In this document: positions 24,301-36,121 of the stretch, in pieces | Numbering within the stretch: the first letter of the stretch is position 1 | How the letters are laid out: every line of letters starts with the position of its first letter | Source of the DNA: Turritopsis dohrnii | Lineage: Eukaryota; Cnidaria; Hydrozoa; Anthoathecata; Oceaniidae | NCBI GenBank assembly: GCA_027922465.2 | Contig: BQMF02000096.1 | Coordinates: 806,001-870,000 of the forward strand | Length of the DNA: 64,000 nt | Direction of reading: 5' to 3' | Translations under genes and position numbers: made by a program | Notes under the pieces: model-generated | Databases searched by the model: none | What the model was told of the DNA's origin: nothing | What the model saw: the letters and a program-made list of their open reading frames with translations, nothing else

Positions 24301-27300
24301 CAGTTGATGTTATTAACATCGATGAAGATAAGGGAAGAAAACATGTGAATCATCATTCAAAAGCTGTTCTCGAAAAAGATTCTAGTATATTCTCAAAAAC
24401 TATGACCTGTTCTGAAAGTGTCGCTCCATCATCTGAAACTATTCATCACAGCATCAATGTAACTCCATCCAAGTGTAGAAATTATGTTAACATCGATGAT
24501 GATTTGTCCAAAGATTCTTGCCAGCTGTCTGTGGTCACACGTAATCATAGTGTGTCAAACTCGCAAACAAATGATAAAGAGGTGTATAGAGATGCACTTT
24601 CAGTCCATCACAAAAGTCCTTGTCTACTGAAAGATACTTCTGAAAAGGTGAATACCACCATTGATAGTAATGATAGTCGAAAGGTTCCCCATAACCTTAA
24701 ACTGATAGCACATTCTAAGAATGAAAAAAGTGATGTATTACCACCCTTGATAGACTTATGCGAGACTAGTGGCCAAGCACATGTTAGCAAAGACGATATT
24801 AATGATGTTAGAGGTGGTTTATTAAACCGTGTTACGAATAACACTGTTGCTAGCAAGGATCACACAAAAAGTAATATAGCCACAGATTGTACCAGCAGCT
24901 CTTTGATTGGTCGTAGGGAAATGAATCTGATTGGTGATTGGCTATGCCAATCGTGTTTAATTACAAATAGTAGCAGTTTTGAAACTTGTCAAAATTGTCA
25001 ACTTAAAGAAGGAGTACAAGATGGTACGAGAGTATCATCTCCTGACTTGTTTGATGCTAGCAGGGTAGAAGAAAATGAAGTAGAATGTGATGTGATTGAT
25101 GTCTTTTCGTCTGATGGAGAGGAGGATATTCAAAGTTCTGGAATTTTGCTGTTTGATTCAGAATCTGAAAGTTGTGTGACTCAAGGTAGTGATGCGAAAC
25201 ATGACAAATCTTTAACATCAAGTTGGTGCAGTGAAATTGTTCTCGATGATGATGAAGAATTTGACGCAATCTTGTCCCAGGTAGATGACATGGAGTTTGA
25301 TCAACATACCAGGAGTATGAAACCAGAGAAAGTTTGTGTTTCTGGTGTCACTGAATGTATTGTTTTGGATGGACCAGAAACAAACGAAGTGGAAAATGTT
25401 GCATCACAATCACTTGTTCCAGGGAAGCAGTGTGAAAAACTTAATTGTGATCAGGGGCCATTGCTTGATTTCTTTGATGGTTCAAATGATTCACTCGATC
25501 AGAACTTGCTAAATATAAACACTGATGAAGTTTTGAACTCTAGTCAACCTGACCATAACTTTTCTTCAAGTGACGATGACGATGACCAATCGTGCGAGAA
25601 TGACCTCGGATTGAGAAAAATTGATTTTCGTTACTGTATGAGCCGTTATACACAACGAGTGTTTCTTTACGATAAGGTATGAAAGTGATTTCATTTTCGT
25701 TTCAAGTCCGCAAATTTGTTGTGAATCACATCGAGGAAATGCATTTCTATAGAAATATACGCAAATTCATTAGTTGGGGCCAACGCCTTTAGAATGAAAA
25801 GAGTCACCAGAAATAATTTACAATATTTCGGCCACACTTTCCAGTGGAAAGTTTTTTCATTCTCGAAATATACTCATTATTTCAATAAAACGCTCGTCGT
25901 TCCAGTGACTTTTTGACGGTTAGTATTTCAGGTGGAATTTTCGTTTAAACGTTTTTGTCTTTGGTGAAGTTGATAAGAACTTTGGTTAATATCTTCGCGA
26001 TGCATTGTGGAACCTCTGATATTTTTAGGATGATCGTTTTTTGGAGATGAAGTTCAGTGTTCAAGACATGGAAATGAATGTTTTTGAAGAACTACCTCCT
26101 CTACTATCATACAACGAAAACCTGAAGCAATTGATGACCTTCTGTTTGCTATGGAAACAGTAAGTATGCTTTTATGGCAAACTGATGATATCACCCAGTG
26201 GGCAAAATCGTTAAAAATCACTGCGATGAAGAGTGTTTTTATTGAAATCGAGTGTATATTTCTATAGAAATGCACTCTGTTGCAGTGATTTTTCAAGACA
26301 TTTGACCGCTGAGCAGCAGTACGCTATAGAATGAATGATCATAGTAATGAAGACATAGCTACAAACATATAGAAGTGATAGGCTATGTTCACACTCTTCA
26401 ACTTGGTTGTGTTCCCAAATAATTGTGATTTGGGATAGGACATGTGTCCACGCTAATACAATAGCTATCTTCTAGGCTCACACTAGCTTTAAATTGGACA
26501 ATTGTATATACATACTCTAATGAAATGTATAACACAGTATTACGACGTTTCGCTGGCCACAGCCAGCATTTTCAAGTAAATATTTTTTACAATTTCAGTC
26601 TATATATACTAAAAAAACACGTCTTGATGTGTCAATAATAAATATCAGAAATAACCATATAAGGTGATAAAGCAAATACAGAGTATTCAACTGTAAAGAA
26701 ATAATGGTATAGAAGTTAAATTACGATTTAAAACAGGACAGTCCCGAGAGATTAAAAGACTCTCCATCAATTCCAAACGAAAATTGTTACTAGAAGAAGC
26801 GAGAATACTGAAATCGTCAAAGCAAGGAGAGTGATCACATGACAATAAATGGTCCTTAATGGCCGTTCTACAAGAAACTGCACGTTTGCCAGTGAGTGCG
26901 GATGTGCCTAAGTGTTCAGAAGCTCTCACCCTGAGATGTCGTTTAGTTTTACCAATATAGGTAGCATTGCAGCAACCACACGTAAATTTATAAACGACTC
27001 CGGACAAGAGCTCCTTTTTCACTCTATCCTTGAATTTGAAAAAACTAGATAACCTAACTGAAGTTTTAAAAATAACCTGTAACTTACAGCAAGGTAAACT
27101 ATCCCTACAAACCTTGGACAACCTGGATCTAGTTTGCAAGGAAAGTTTACCCAGGTAAGGAATAACAATAATAAGATCCTTCTTGGGGACTGTAACAATA
27201 GTCTCCCGTACAGAAAATAATTTTTCAAAAAATATTCGAATACACTTATCAATCAGAGATAGAGGATACCCATTTTTCTTAAAGATTTCTTTGAGCTTAA

Positions 27301-30263
27301 CAAGCTCTTCATGAAAACGTGACATATCGGAACAAATCGAAAAACATCGAAAAATCAAGGTGGAAACCAAACCAATCTTATATGATATGGGAATGAAACT
27401 AGTGAAGTTAGTATACAATAATGATTTGTATCGTGTACATTTTGATCATTACATCTAATGAAATGATTGGTTGTTGAGTTGGAGAAATTTTGGTGAAGTT
27501 GCAAGTTAGGGTATTGTGAAAAGTCGAATGACGAAGTCCAAACGAACGTTTTTTTTTTATGAGTATGCTAAATTGCGTAGATTGCGGGTGTCCAAAAATG
27601 TTTTACGCGGGTCCCGAAAGAAATTACTTGATTTGAAATTTTTATGTGGGTTAACATTGCTACGTATGTGAAACCCTCCTAAGTGACTACAACTTGCTTT
27701 TATTCCTTCGTAGATTGGGTCCTGTTAAACAAAGTCTTGTTAAGAAAAGTGGACGAATATTTGTCGATCCCTGTGTGTTTTATAAAGAGTTATATGCTGA
27801 AAAATATGTAAGGTTAACTAAATCTGTATGATCTACTAGACTATTTGATTGGCTTTTTTCTCTCACGTGACTCAAACCGAGTTAACTGATTGGTTTCTTC
27901 CTTTTTCAGGGTTCACGAAAGAACAATTACAAGCGCTATATCACAAATGTAAGCCATGTTTTTTGAAACACATATCGTATAATAAAACATTAGAAATTTA
28001 GAAATGATCTAAAATTTTAATTTTTTTCTGTTACGGTGTCTCTACTAACTTAATCAACAAATCTCTTGTTTTTCACTTTTTGAAACTTTTTGGAAAATGT
28101 GAAAACACCTGAAGGGAAAATCTTTTCCGAAATCCCTGAAAAACTTAAAACCGGTCGATAGATTTCATGACGTAATTAATGAGAAGGTCTATTGTTCTCT
28201 TAAAATCGGATGATTGTTTTCCTGTACTTTTTAACAATGTTTTACATGTCTTGAAGTCAATCAGCGTGTGTTTGAATTCTGTTAGCCAATCATGTTCTAC
28301 ATGATACTTTTCGGAGTGATCCAATATCCAATAGTGATAGCAATATCGATCATTATCGATCCGCTCGATGTTGAAATAGTACCGCAAAGTAGCGGATGGA
28401 TTATGATATCATATGTGTTTCTATCAGACATCGGCACAAGGAGAGTACTAATAACCCATCATAGTGGTATAATCTTTATACGGAGTCAGGTTCAAGTACA
28501 GGATAATGTCAATGTCAAGGGTAATGTCAATCCATTATGTCAATAATGGATAATGTCAATCTCGTATATGATGTGTCAATCTCGTATAGGATGTGTCAAT
28601 CTCCTATAGGATGTGTCAGTCTCCTATAGGATGTCAATCTCGTTCTAGGATGAACAGTTCGAGTTAGCTAAACAAGCGGCACACACGGCCGGTGGAAAAG
28701 TAATTCAGTTAAGTGCTCAAGGTATGTGTGTTACAGAAGGGTTATACAGGGTTATGTATTGTGTAGTTTGTGTTCTTCTGTCTGAAGAAACGAATGAGAA
28801 TGGGATTGATCGGTAGGACTTGTACGATCATAAATCTACGTTCGTCTCATGCTAAAGGATTAATGTAAGGTGGTATAGTTGGTATAGTTTCAATATGGTG
28901 GTATAGTTTCAATTTTCCTTTCACGTTATTCTAACTAACAGCTCCTAAGACCAACTCCAAGAAGACGAAAGCAGCCAGTAATCGTGACGAGGATAACGTC
29001 AAGCAAGACCCGCATTTCTCCGCGGTTTATCAAGCAGTGGACTCGAAGAATTGTCCCTTATGTTTGTATTGCTCTTCGCGGATTGAAGGGATGAAGTCTG
29101 GTTTGTGGGAGGCACGATATTGCTCACAGAAATGTATGGAAGAGCATAAGGTAGTGCAACAAACGATTGCTTGTTTAAAGCCAATCAGTGTGTATTTGAA
29201 TTCCATTCTAGCCAATCAGTGTGTTTCAATGCCATTCTAGCCAATCAACATTGTGTGTCTTGAATTCTGTTAACCAATCAGCATATTTCCGAATTACATA
29301 TTAACCAATCATGTTTTTCGGATTGTCTTCTATGGAATGAACATATTTAAAATGGATTCACTAAACGTATTTTTAAGATTCGTACGAAAGGCCGACATTA
29401 CGGACCACGTGATTTGCTTTTTGACATTGAGCATGGGATTTGTCAGATATGCGGAATTAACGCCCACGAACTATTCCAAGAAGTTTCTTTTGCACATGTC
29501 AATAAACGTAAAGAATTGCTGGAGGCCACGCCGTATGGCAGTCTAGCTATATCAACGCTGAATCGAATGGTTACTATGCCAACCGCTGGATTGGTAAGTT
29601 TACCACGTGACTTTCATAGATTCTTCGGGGGTTTACTTAGTGTAGAGATTATTATAAGTTCTGAAGTTTTGTTTCATTGTGCAAAGAAAAATCATCGTTT
29701 TCTTTTTCGACCTAAATGAAAAACGTCATCGCTAGAAACTGATCACTTGGTACTTGCTGGCTATTTTTTTTGGCCTGCCAGATAAAAAGGTTCTTTGCCA
29801 TTTGTCCATTATGTCGAGAGTCACTGCGACGGAGAGCATTCTTATTAAAATAGGGTGCGTATATTACTGTAGAAATGCACTCCTAAGCAGTGATTTTTCA
29901 ATAAAGTCCACTTGCTTGCTTTAAAATCATTGAAAATGTCACTCCTATGAAGAGCAATTTGAACACTCTTTTACAGTGGATTTTCACCAAAATTGCCCAC
30001 TGGGGAGAGTCCATCGCACAGACTTTCACTCTCCACTTCATGAAATTGTTTTCTTGTAGTTCTGGGAAGCAGATCATATGAAAGCCGTGGTGGAGGGTGG
30101 CGGCCAGTGTGGATTGGAAAACTATAGGACGTTGTGTACACCCTGCCATCGTGACGTCACCAGAAACTTAAGACGAAGACTGGGCCGACAGAAGAAGAAT
30201 GGGAACTACATGAACCTGAAAGAGTTCTTTGGATCACAAGCATCTGAAAGTTCGCCAAATTAA
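18370..30263 (+). CDS. ZRANB3: ZRANB3, SNF2-family annealing helicase/endonuclease (about 20 exons)
   Basis: It encodes a DNA-dependent ATPase that remodels stalled replication forks with PCNA. Coding exons by splice site and homology: 18370-18479, 18597-18615, 19218-19396, 19478-19718, 20029-20136, (20381-20415 doubtful), 20520-20592, 20764-20838, 20943-21071, 21503-21742, 22858-23037, 23663-23818, 24132-25676, 26029-26159, 27714-27807, 27910-27948, 28649-28721, 28942-29150, 29378-29593, 30060-30263. All but the doubtful one join in phase. Landmarks: LPSKLR start, Walker A GDE|MGLGKT across a 19-nt exon, Walker B box [24 protein letters not shown] (motif VI), an NZF finger in exon 24132-25676 (DWLCQSC ... 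CQNCQ), a HARP-like region (VFLYDK ... FEELPPLL), and an HNH domain ([14 protein letters not shown]). The ATG is the first in frame and gives the family's N-terminus. The exon at 20381-20415 contains TAA at 20405-20407. Confidence 0.9.
21743..22857. other. ZRANB3 intron with GCACCC-type repeat
   Basis: This 1.1-kb intron holds a patch at about 22626-22710 with several AAGCACCC/AAGCGCCC motifs ending GGGCGCTTGTTCGGATAATTACGGTA. The motif recurs at about 3210 and 32150 in the window. It looks like the end of a dispersed DNA element. No coding frame is seen. Confidence 0.4.
26213..26294. repeat. Hairpin MITE, copy 1 (ZRANB3 intron)
   Basis: Outer arms AAAAATCACTGC and GCAGTGATTTTT enclose inner arms GAGTGT/ATGCACTC and a perfect TTTCTATAGAAA palindrome. 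The whole 82 bases can fold into one stem. Related copies are at 29821-29899 and 32652-32723, and a partial inverted core is at about 25738-25785. Confidence 0.65.
26500..27440 (-). mobile_element. Penelope-like retroelement fragment with GIY-YIG endonuclease
   Basis: The minus-strand frame at 26687-27418 is open for about 243 residues. It contains the end of the reverse transcriptase thumb region ([21 protein letters not shown]) and then a GIY-YIG nuclease: [29 protein letters not shown], then [11 protein letters not shown] and a final [13 protein letters not shown]. The conserved Y of ATYIG, the following K-T-x-R and the late E (LMESLL) are present. The reverse transcriptase palm is missing, so the copy is 5'-truncated. 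It lies antisense in the ZRANB3 intron between exons 26029-26159 and 27714-27807. TACGACGTTTCGCTGG near 26542 looks like the element's 3' region. Confidence 0.75.
28497..28648. repeat. Tandem repeat ending in a ZRANB3 splice acceptor
   Basis: Units of about 19-22 bases follow GTGTCAATCTCCTATAGGAT, preceded by shorter GTCAATGTCAAGGGTAAT units. The last unit ends CGTTCTAG|GATGAACAG, where the bar is the acceptor of the ZRANB3 exon starting at 28649. Earlier units carry TATAG|GATG in the equivalent position. Confidence 0.75.
29168..29318. repeat. Minisatellite in a ZRANB3 intron
   Basis: About four units of 30-37 bases share AGCCAATCAGTGTGT and TTGAATTC(C/T) blocks. A related unit lies at 28254-28292 on the other side of the previous exons. 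It is in an intron (29151-29377), so it does not change the protein. Confidence 0.6.
29821..29899. repeat. Hairpin MITE, copy 2 (ZRANB3 intron)
   Basis: TCACTGCGAC and GCAGTGATTTTT form the outer arms. The inner part reads GGTGCGTATATTACTGTAGAAATGCACTC, a diverged version of copy 1. Another diverged ACTCCTATGAAGAGC/ACTCTTTTACAGTGG piece follows at 29940-29985. Confidence 0.55.
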
Positions 30264-30769
30264 GTTTCTTTGTGTGAAATCTTTGAATGTGGCTTAATGA
30301 CATCATTAGTGTCACCAACAAAGTTTCATCGTCGAATCATGAACGATCCTCTAAACAATCGGCTTTTCCAAATGAGTAATGTTAGAGTAATGCATTATGG
30401 GCTTGCTAACAAGTATAACCTCGTTTTCAATCGCTTTTAATGATCCAGTTGCGGAATGTAAATGTTGCTAATTTATAGTGGATGTGTAATTAGTTGAATA
30501 ATAGAATACATAGAAACGAGGTCAAACTTGATAACGAGGCCATTAACACGATTTTGTTATAGAATTTCGGTTAAGGAATATTGTATTATGTTTCGTTATG
30601 ACGTCATGTTTTGTTTGAGCGGAAGAAGGGGTGTAATGACACTACACAGCATTCTTGTTAGATTAATAGAAATCCGCTTTGTTGAGTAAAAAGCATATAC
30701 AGGAAAACTCGATTATGCAAAATATTCTTTAGGTTTTTTACTGTAAATAGTTCTTTTTACGAAGGTTAA
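30264..30769. other. Intergenic region between two convergent genes
   Basis: This 506-base stretch separates the ZRANB3 stop from the stop of the minus-strand CapZIP-like gene and so must hold both 3' UTRs. I found no AATAAA in the ZRANB3 direction. No other feature is seen. Confidence 0.5.
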
Positions 30770-32803
30770 TTATTTTTTCGACCATGAAAGTAGTTTTGTT
30801 GAAAATATGCCTCGATCTCCGGTTTCGTTTTGTCTCGAGCGTCCAAACAACCTTCCTGCGAAAGTTCCTTTGTCTTCTGCGCCACCCTTCGTCGTAGAGG
30901 ATGTAGAACGTTGAAAACGATCTTTGAACATGGTCGATAGCGAAGAAGAATACGTGGAGGAGCTCTGCGATCTCGTTGAAACTGCTGATGATTCGCTCCT
31001 GATCCTCGATAAATGGCCAACTCGGTGTGATCTATCGTTAGAATTGCTACTTAATTGTACCTTTGCGGCGCTGTTAACCGAACTTGGCTCTCTACTGTTC
31101 GATACATGTGTGGTTTGCATTCGATTCGCTTTCAATTTGGCAAGCAAAGTAGACTTACTCATGTAAACATCGTCGGTGAAAGCGCTTCGCGATTTTTGAT
31201 TTTCAGCTATCTTATCTCTGGATTTTAAGCTACTTTTCGTCGTCACGTTGTTGATTACGTCATCCATATTGTTGAATGGATCACGGTAAGTGATGTTACT
31301 ACTTTGCGATTTCTTAACCCTGTTTTCGGTATTATCTTTTGGTATTACTTCGTCGGCAACGAGTTTGATTAGCTCGTCGTCCTCCGTTGGTTTGGTCGTT
31401 CGTGCGTTGCTTAATTTCGACTCCAATGTTGATAAAAACGACAATTTTTGAGTGTCCTCCTTATCATTCTCCTTTTTGAAGTCCACATCGTGTGAACAGG
31501 TACTAACAAGATCTGCCGTCACTTCGTTCTCGTCTTTTTCGTCATCTTCGCTACCGTGTTTTTTGCAATTTTCGTTGACTTTAGCAATGTCAACAGAAAT
31601 CATATTTTCCACTGTTGATTCAGCTTGATCACGTGATGTTTTCCTACCAGATGTTTGATGATCAGCTTGCGCATGGTGGTCCTGTGAAGCATTCTCCCCG
31701 TTAACAGTTCCTTCTTCTGGAAGTTCTCCAAGCGAAAACACGTCGTCGCTGTCAAGGAGACATATGCTTTTGCGTACGAAAGCGCGGGATGGAGGTCGAG
31801 CCCCCTGCCTCTTCACGCGACGAATACAGTGCAGCGTTGTTCCTTCTTTCACCTTGAACACAAAGAAAAACGTAAATCTTTATGATACACTTTGTCCACA
31901 CATGATGATTGTTTAGATTACTAGCAGTCACTAGTAGTCTATCTGATCTGAAGATTCTTTCAAGGACATTGGAACGCATTTAACACGTAGCTAGTTCAAA
32001 CGCCACACTCACTTCAATGCAAAACAATTAACAAATTTCAAAGCAATTATCAGTTGCTGGTCATGTCAACTTCGTTCCATTTCATTACATGGAAATCTGA
32101 GTTCGAGGTTGCAATTTCACTTACACTCTACTCGTCTATAACAACGCCCTCTCAAAAGCGCCCTAAATTATTTTCAAGTACGCGATTTAGTTCAGAAGAT
32201 TAGTAATTCCACCAAATTGATAAAAAGATTTGAACGTGTTAAAGCGATTATATGTCTGTTTAAAATTTTATGTATTACTTAATCTTCCTTGAAGTTTATC
32301 TTGAATTAGCATCAGCTAACGCCCCATAAATTTAATATAAAAAACCCGAAAATCTATACGCCATACGGCTATTGAAACATCAGAAGCAAAAATGTTACTT
32401 CGCCCTCTTGATCTTCAGCAACTATACCATTGTTAACAGGCTCTGCAATGCCCTCTTCAGTATCACATCTGTTGCCATGGTTACGTAATTTTGGTGGAGA
32501 TTGTCCAGGAGTTAAGACAGCTGATAAATTAATGCCTTTTGGACCAGCAAATAGCGATTTTTGTAACGATGCAATATCGATTGCTCTAAACGATTGAAGA
32601 CAGCCCTTTTAATGAATAACATCGTGTAGCAACCAGTGGGTAAATTGTCGAAAACGCACTGCAATGAAAAGCATTTTTATTGGTGGATATTTCCATAGAA
32701 ATGCACTCTTTCGCACTGAATTCCAACAAATTTTCCAACTGATTGTCATGCGTGCAACCACTATGATACACATCGAAAAAGCTTACCTAGCCTCTTCTGA
32801 CAT
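30770..32803 (-). CDS. CapZIP/RCSD-domain-like actin capping protein interactor
   Basis: Three exons join in phase: 32803-32787 (17 nt, ATG after AAAG, donor AG|GTAAGC), 32585-32399 and 31852-30770, giving about 428 residues. The N-terminal half shows SLQKSLFAGPKGINLSAVL followed by TPGQSPPKLR, like the L-Q-x-x-L-x-x-x-P-x-A-L-L-P-G-x-S-P block of vertebrate RCSD1. LHCIRRVKRQGARPPSRAFV then resembles its capping-protein-binding VR-x-R-G-x-x-K-R-R-PPSR-x-F-R-R-S region, also related to FAM21/WASHC2 motifs. The rest is acidic and then Ser/Thr-rich, predicted disordered. By family it would bind CapZ and tune actin barbed-end capping. Assignment rests on these two motifs, so RCSD1 versus WASHC2 versus a cnidarian-specific relative stays open. 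No gene symbol is given for this reason. Confidence 0.6.
32652..32723. repeat. Hairpin MITE, copy 3 (upstream of a CapZIP-like exon)
   Basis: AAACGCACTGCAATGAAAAG and GAAATGCACTCTTTCGCACTG are the arms around TATTTCCATAGAAAT. It is the most diverged of the three copies. It lies in the intron between the 17-nt first exon and the second exon of the CapZIP-like gene. Confidence 0.5.
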
Positions 32804-35800
32804 CTTTATTTTACAATCGAAGACAGTGAAACAGATGACTGTGTATTTGTTGGATCAACGTAAGTCAAACGTTTCATCTATACATTTTCTTAGTTCACCA
32901 GAATTTATGTTTCGACCACATAATTTACAACGAAATTTTTTTTTTTGCAATGATTTTTTAGATAAATACAGGCTTATCCTAAATAGACGTCACTAACAAT
33001 CTGATTAAGAATAAAAGAATTTATTTTCTAGAAAAAAAACAATTTCGTAGTAATACTCTTCTTTATAAAGCATAAGCGTTCTTCTGCGACAACACTGGTT
33101 TAAAATATTAACACCCATGAACTTGCTGAAACCTCTCATATGTTAACTTTCCGTTTAATGCCAGGATTGATATAAAGCGATACTTTAACAGTATCTGGAA
33201 GTCTGTTCGTGAAGTTCGCTTTAAGCCAACTTTTACTCTTACCTGATATCCACACTTTTAGGTGTCTTATTCTTTTAACTTTCTAACTTTCAGGTTTAAT
33301 TCTTGTTCCACATCACATAAAGGACAAGAAGCTCTTGGGCGAGGTTAGCTCCACTCCTTTCGTATGAAATTTGCACTGTACGCTCATGTTCTACCTGCAG
33401 GCAAGTTTCTTGAAGTCGCTTATTATTATTGTTATGAGAATATTTTTACAGGATAAAACTTACAGATAGAAACTGTTATCAATGTTTGTCCTCCTTAAAA
33501 TAAAACACCAAATAAAATTAAGTCAAATAAAATATAAAGTATACAAAGTTTCCTTTGGCTGCATCAGTAGCTTTGGAAAACCTTGGTATTACATGTGAAG
33601 AAGATTAGGTTTCCAATTGAATGCACTGAAACATATTTTCGATTAATTCTTAGCAACAACTTAAGCAACATTACTACTAACGTCTGGCCTTGGTTGCTCA
33701 TAAAAAAAAACTTGTATTCAAACAACGCAATGAAATTTAAGCCCCGCCAAAGAGGACAAAAGTATTACAAAATAAATTGCAAAACAAAATGTCAATAGGA
33801 CGTTTTATGTAAAAAAAGACAATTCTATATAGTAGTATGTGACGATGAAATGGATGTGGGTTTAACATTTTGTTGTTGGAAAGTCTGTGTACATAGCTTA
33901 TGTAATAAATTTTTTGCACCCACTGCAAGATACCAGGTCCTTGCTGTTTGCCCTCTCTCTTTCATTTTGCCATAAAAGGGTTTGTTTATGTTCCCTCAAT
34001 TTTATTGAAAGCAGCAATGCTTTGCACACGAAACTCTTCAAATTGTTTTAGAGGTAGTTTATATGCTCGAACTTTCGCCTTGTCTAGCTAATTTAAATCG
34101 ATTGACCTGCGATTAGACATTGTCAATACTTTTACTTAAGAATGGAAGAGTTTTCATAAGAACAAGTCATTAGATTTACATTAGACAAGCCAAAAGTTTG
34201 ACCGTATAAACTACACTTTATTCGTTCCTTCTGACAAAGTAACATTGCTGCTTTGACGTCATCGTGACCTTGGTGCACCCTTTCAATATGCATCGTCAGT
34301 TCGTTTGGGATAATGTTTTACAAAAATTACAGAATCTTTGTGGACGGATTTTTTTCTTATTCTTTTGATTAGCCTAAAGGTGGAGCATGAAATTTATGTA
34401 TTAATTAATTCAAAAATAGACAGTATTGAGTAAATCACATTGACTTACATTGTAAATCCCTTATGTTATCAGCACCGTTTTCAGAATGGCTTACCAAGGG
34501 TGTTGGAATCTTTGATGTGGACTAAAAAAAATAAGAATATCACAGTTGAATCTTTAGGGACACTGTACAAAGCCTAACCTCATTATAAAAATGAAGAGGA
34601 GACATGATAAGGTTTGTTAAGTGTGAAGTGTTGTGGTGCGTTGGTAGCAATAGTATGGTAGTGTTGTCAATCCAAAATGATTTATGATTTTATTCTTATT
34701 TTCATTTACAATCTGTTATCCAAGGCTAGGAGTTTATATGGTCTGATGTAAAAGTTGATAAATATAACTTCACCACAATCTTATGATTGCAATACTAAAG
34801 TTTGTGCTACATATTTCTCCTATGTACTCCACGTCCAAAGTTGGGGAGCTGAAAACATATCGAATATTGGATATATTTTAAGTCTTTTAAAATTAATGAA
34901 GGTAGTTGTGTGCAAAACTATACTCATGTGAACTTTCTTGTGGATGTTAACAGGAATCTATGGATCGGAAAGGTTAGTTAGACAATGGACTTCATATCGA
35001 CAGGTTGTTCGGAATTCCTGCCGTTGTCAAGTCTTTTGAAAGCACTTGTCTGATGCACTTTTTTGTATACGTCCCACTTGTATGGTTGTGAAGCACGTTT
35101 TAAAGACTCATCATTATTGTCTGACCTTTCACATGTGACTGGTGAACAAAGCAGCTCTTATCAAGAGTTTTGATCGGAAAATTTTTTCTTTTGTTTCCAC
35201 AAATTGTAAACACCATGGTTAAGAATGTCATCCTATATTCTTTAAGATTTGAGATTTTAGATGTTCATCCTTCTGTTTTTCAGTTGTTTCCGATTGTTCT
35301 CCCCTTCCCGTAGGATGAGAAAATGTAAGCGTTCGTCAGAAAACATGAACTACTCAAACCTGCTATAATCGTGTTTTACACGCATTTTTTATATAAGCAA
35401 TAGTGAAATTTCGTTGAGGGAGAAGTATTCTTATGGTTTACCAAAACATAAAGGGTGAAATATTTTTATTGTATTCTTTTATTTCAGAATAAGATTCCAT
35501 GACAATGTCATTTCTATACGATATAAAACAAATATGTTGCGAACTTATGATGATAGCTTAATGTTTGATGTTTATGTCTGATGTTTATATTAGTTTTTAC
35601 TGTATCTTTCTTTCACCCTGTTCTGTTATACTTATGAAAGTCACCCTGAGAATATTCTTAAGATGTTCTTACAAATTAGGTGATATTCTCATAGAAGCTA
35701 TTCTTATAAAAAGAAAAGCGCGTATTTTCAGAGCAGCATTGAAGTTAAATATGTTTAATCAAGATTAAATAAAACAAGATGGCTAGGTTGTTTTATTTTC

Positions 35801-36050
35801 GTTCTATTTAAAGCATGTTTTAAAAGCTGTGTCATTCTATATAACTAAGTGTAACTGAATATTTTCAAAACAAGCTTAATTGAAACAGTGATTTTCATTT
35901 TGAACATGTTTTGTTTGTGTGCATGAATGGTAACCATTAAATGAATAAACACCACTAAATTAAAAAAAGTAAAAATGCATAGTTAACTTATAAGCAGAAT
36001 GGATACTTTTCAGTAGATCTGGCATAGAGATCGAGGGATGTTTTGGAACC
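32804..36050. other. 3.2 kb without a recognised gene
   Basis: Short frames on both strands (for example 33583-33798 and 35565-35768) have no motif, no splice context and AT-driven composition. I see no transposon ends. The minus-strand part next to 32803 should contain the promoter of the CapZIP-like gene. Confidence 0.4.
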
Positions 36051-36058
36051 ACTTCAAA

Positions 36059-36064
36059 TTTATT
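36059..36064 (-). terminator. Polyadenylation signal of the modular secreted protein gene
   Basis: AATAAA on the minus strand, 57 bases past the TAA stop at 36122-36124. Confidence 0.5.
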
Positions 36065-36121
36065 ATAACAAAAACCGACAAATAATTTAACGTGTTTTCT
36101 TTCAATTATCGAAGTTCTTAT

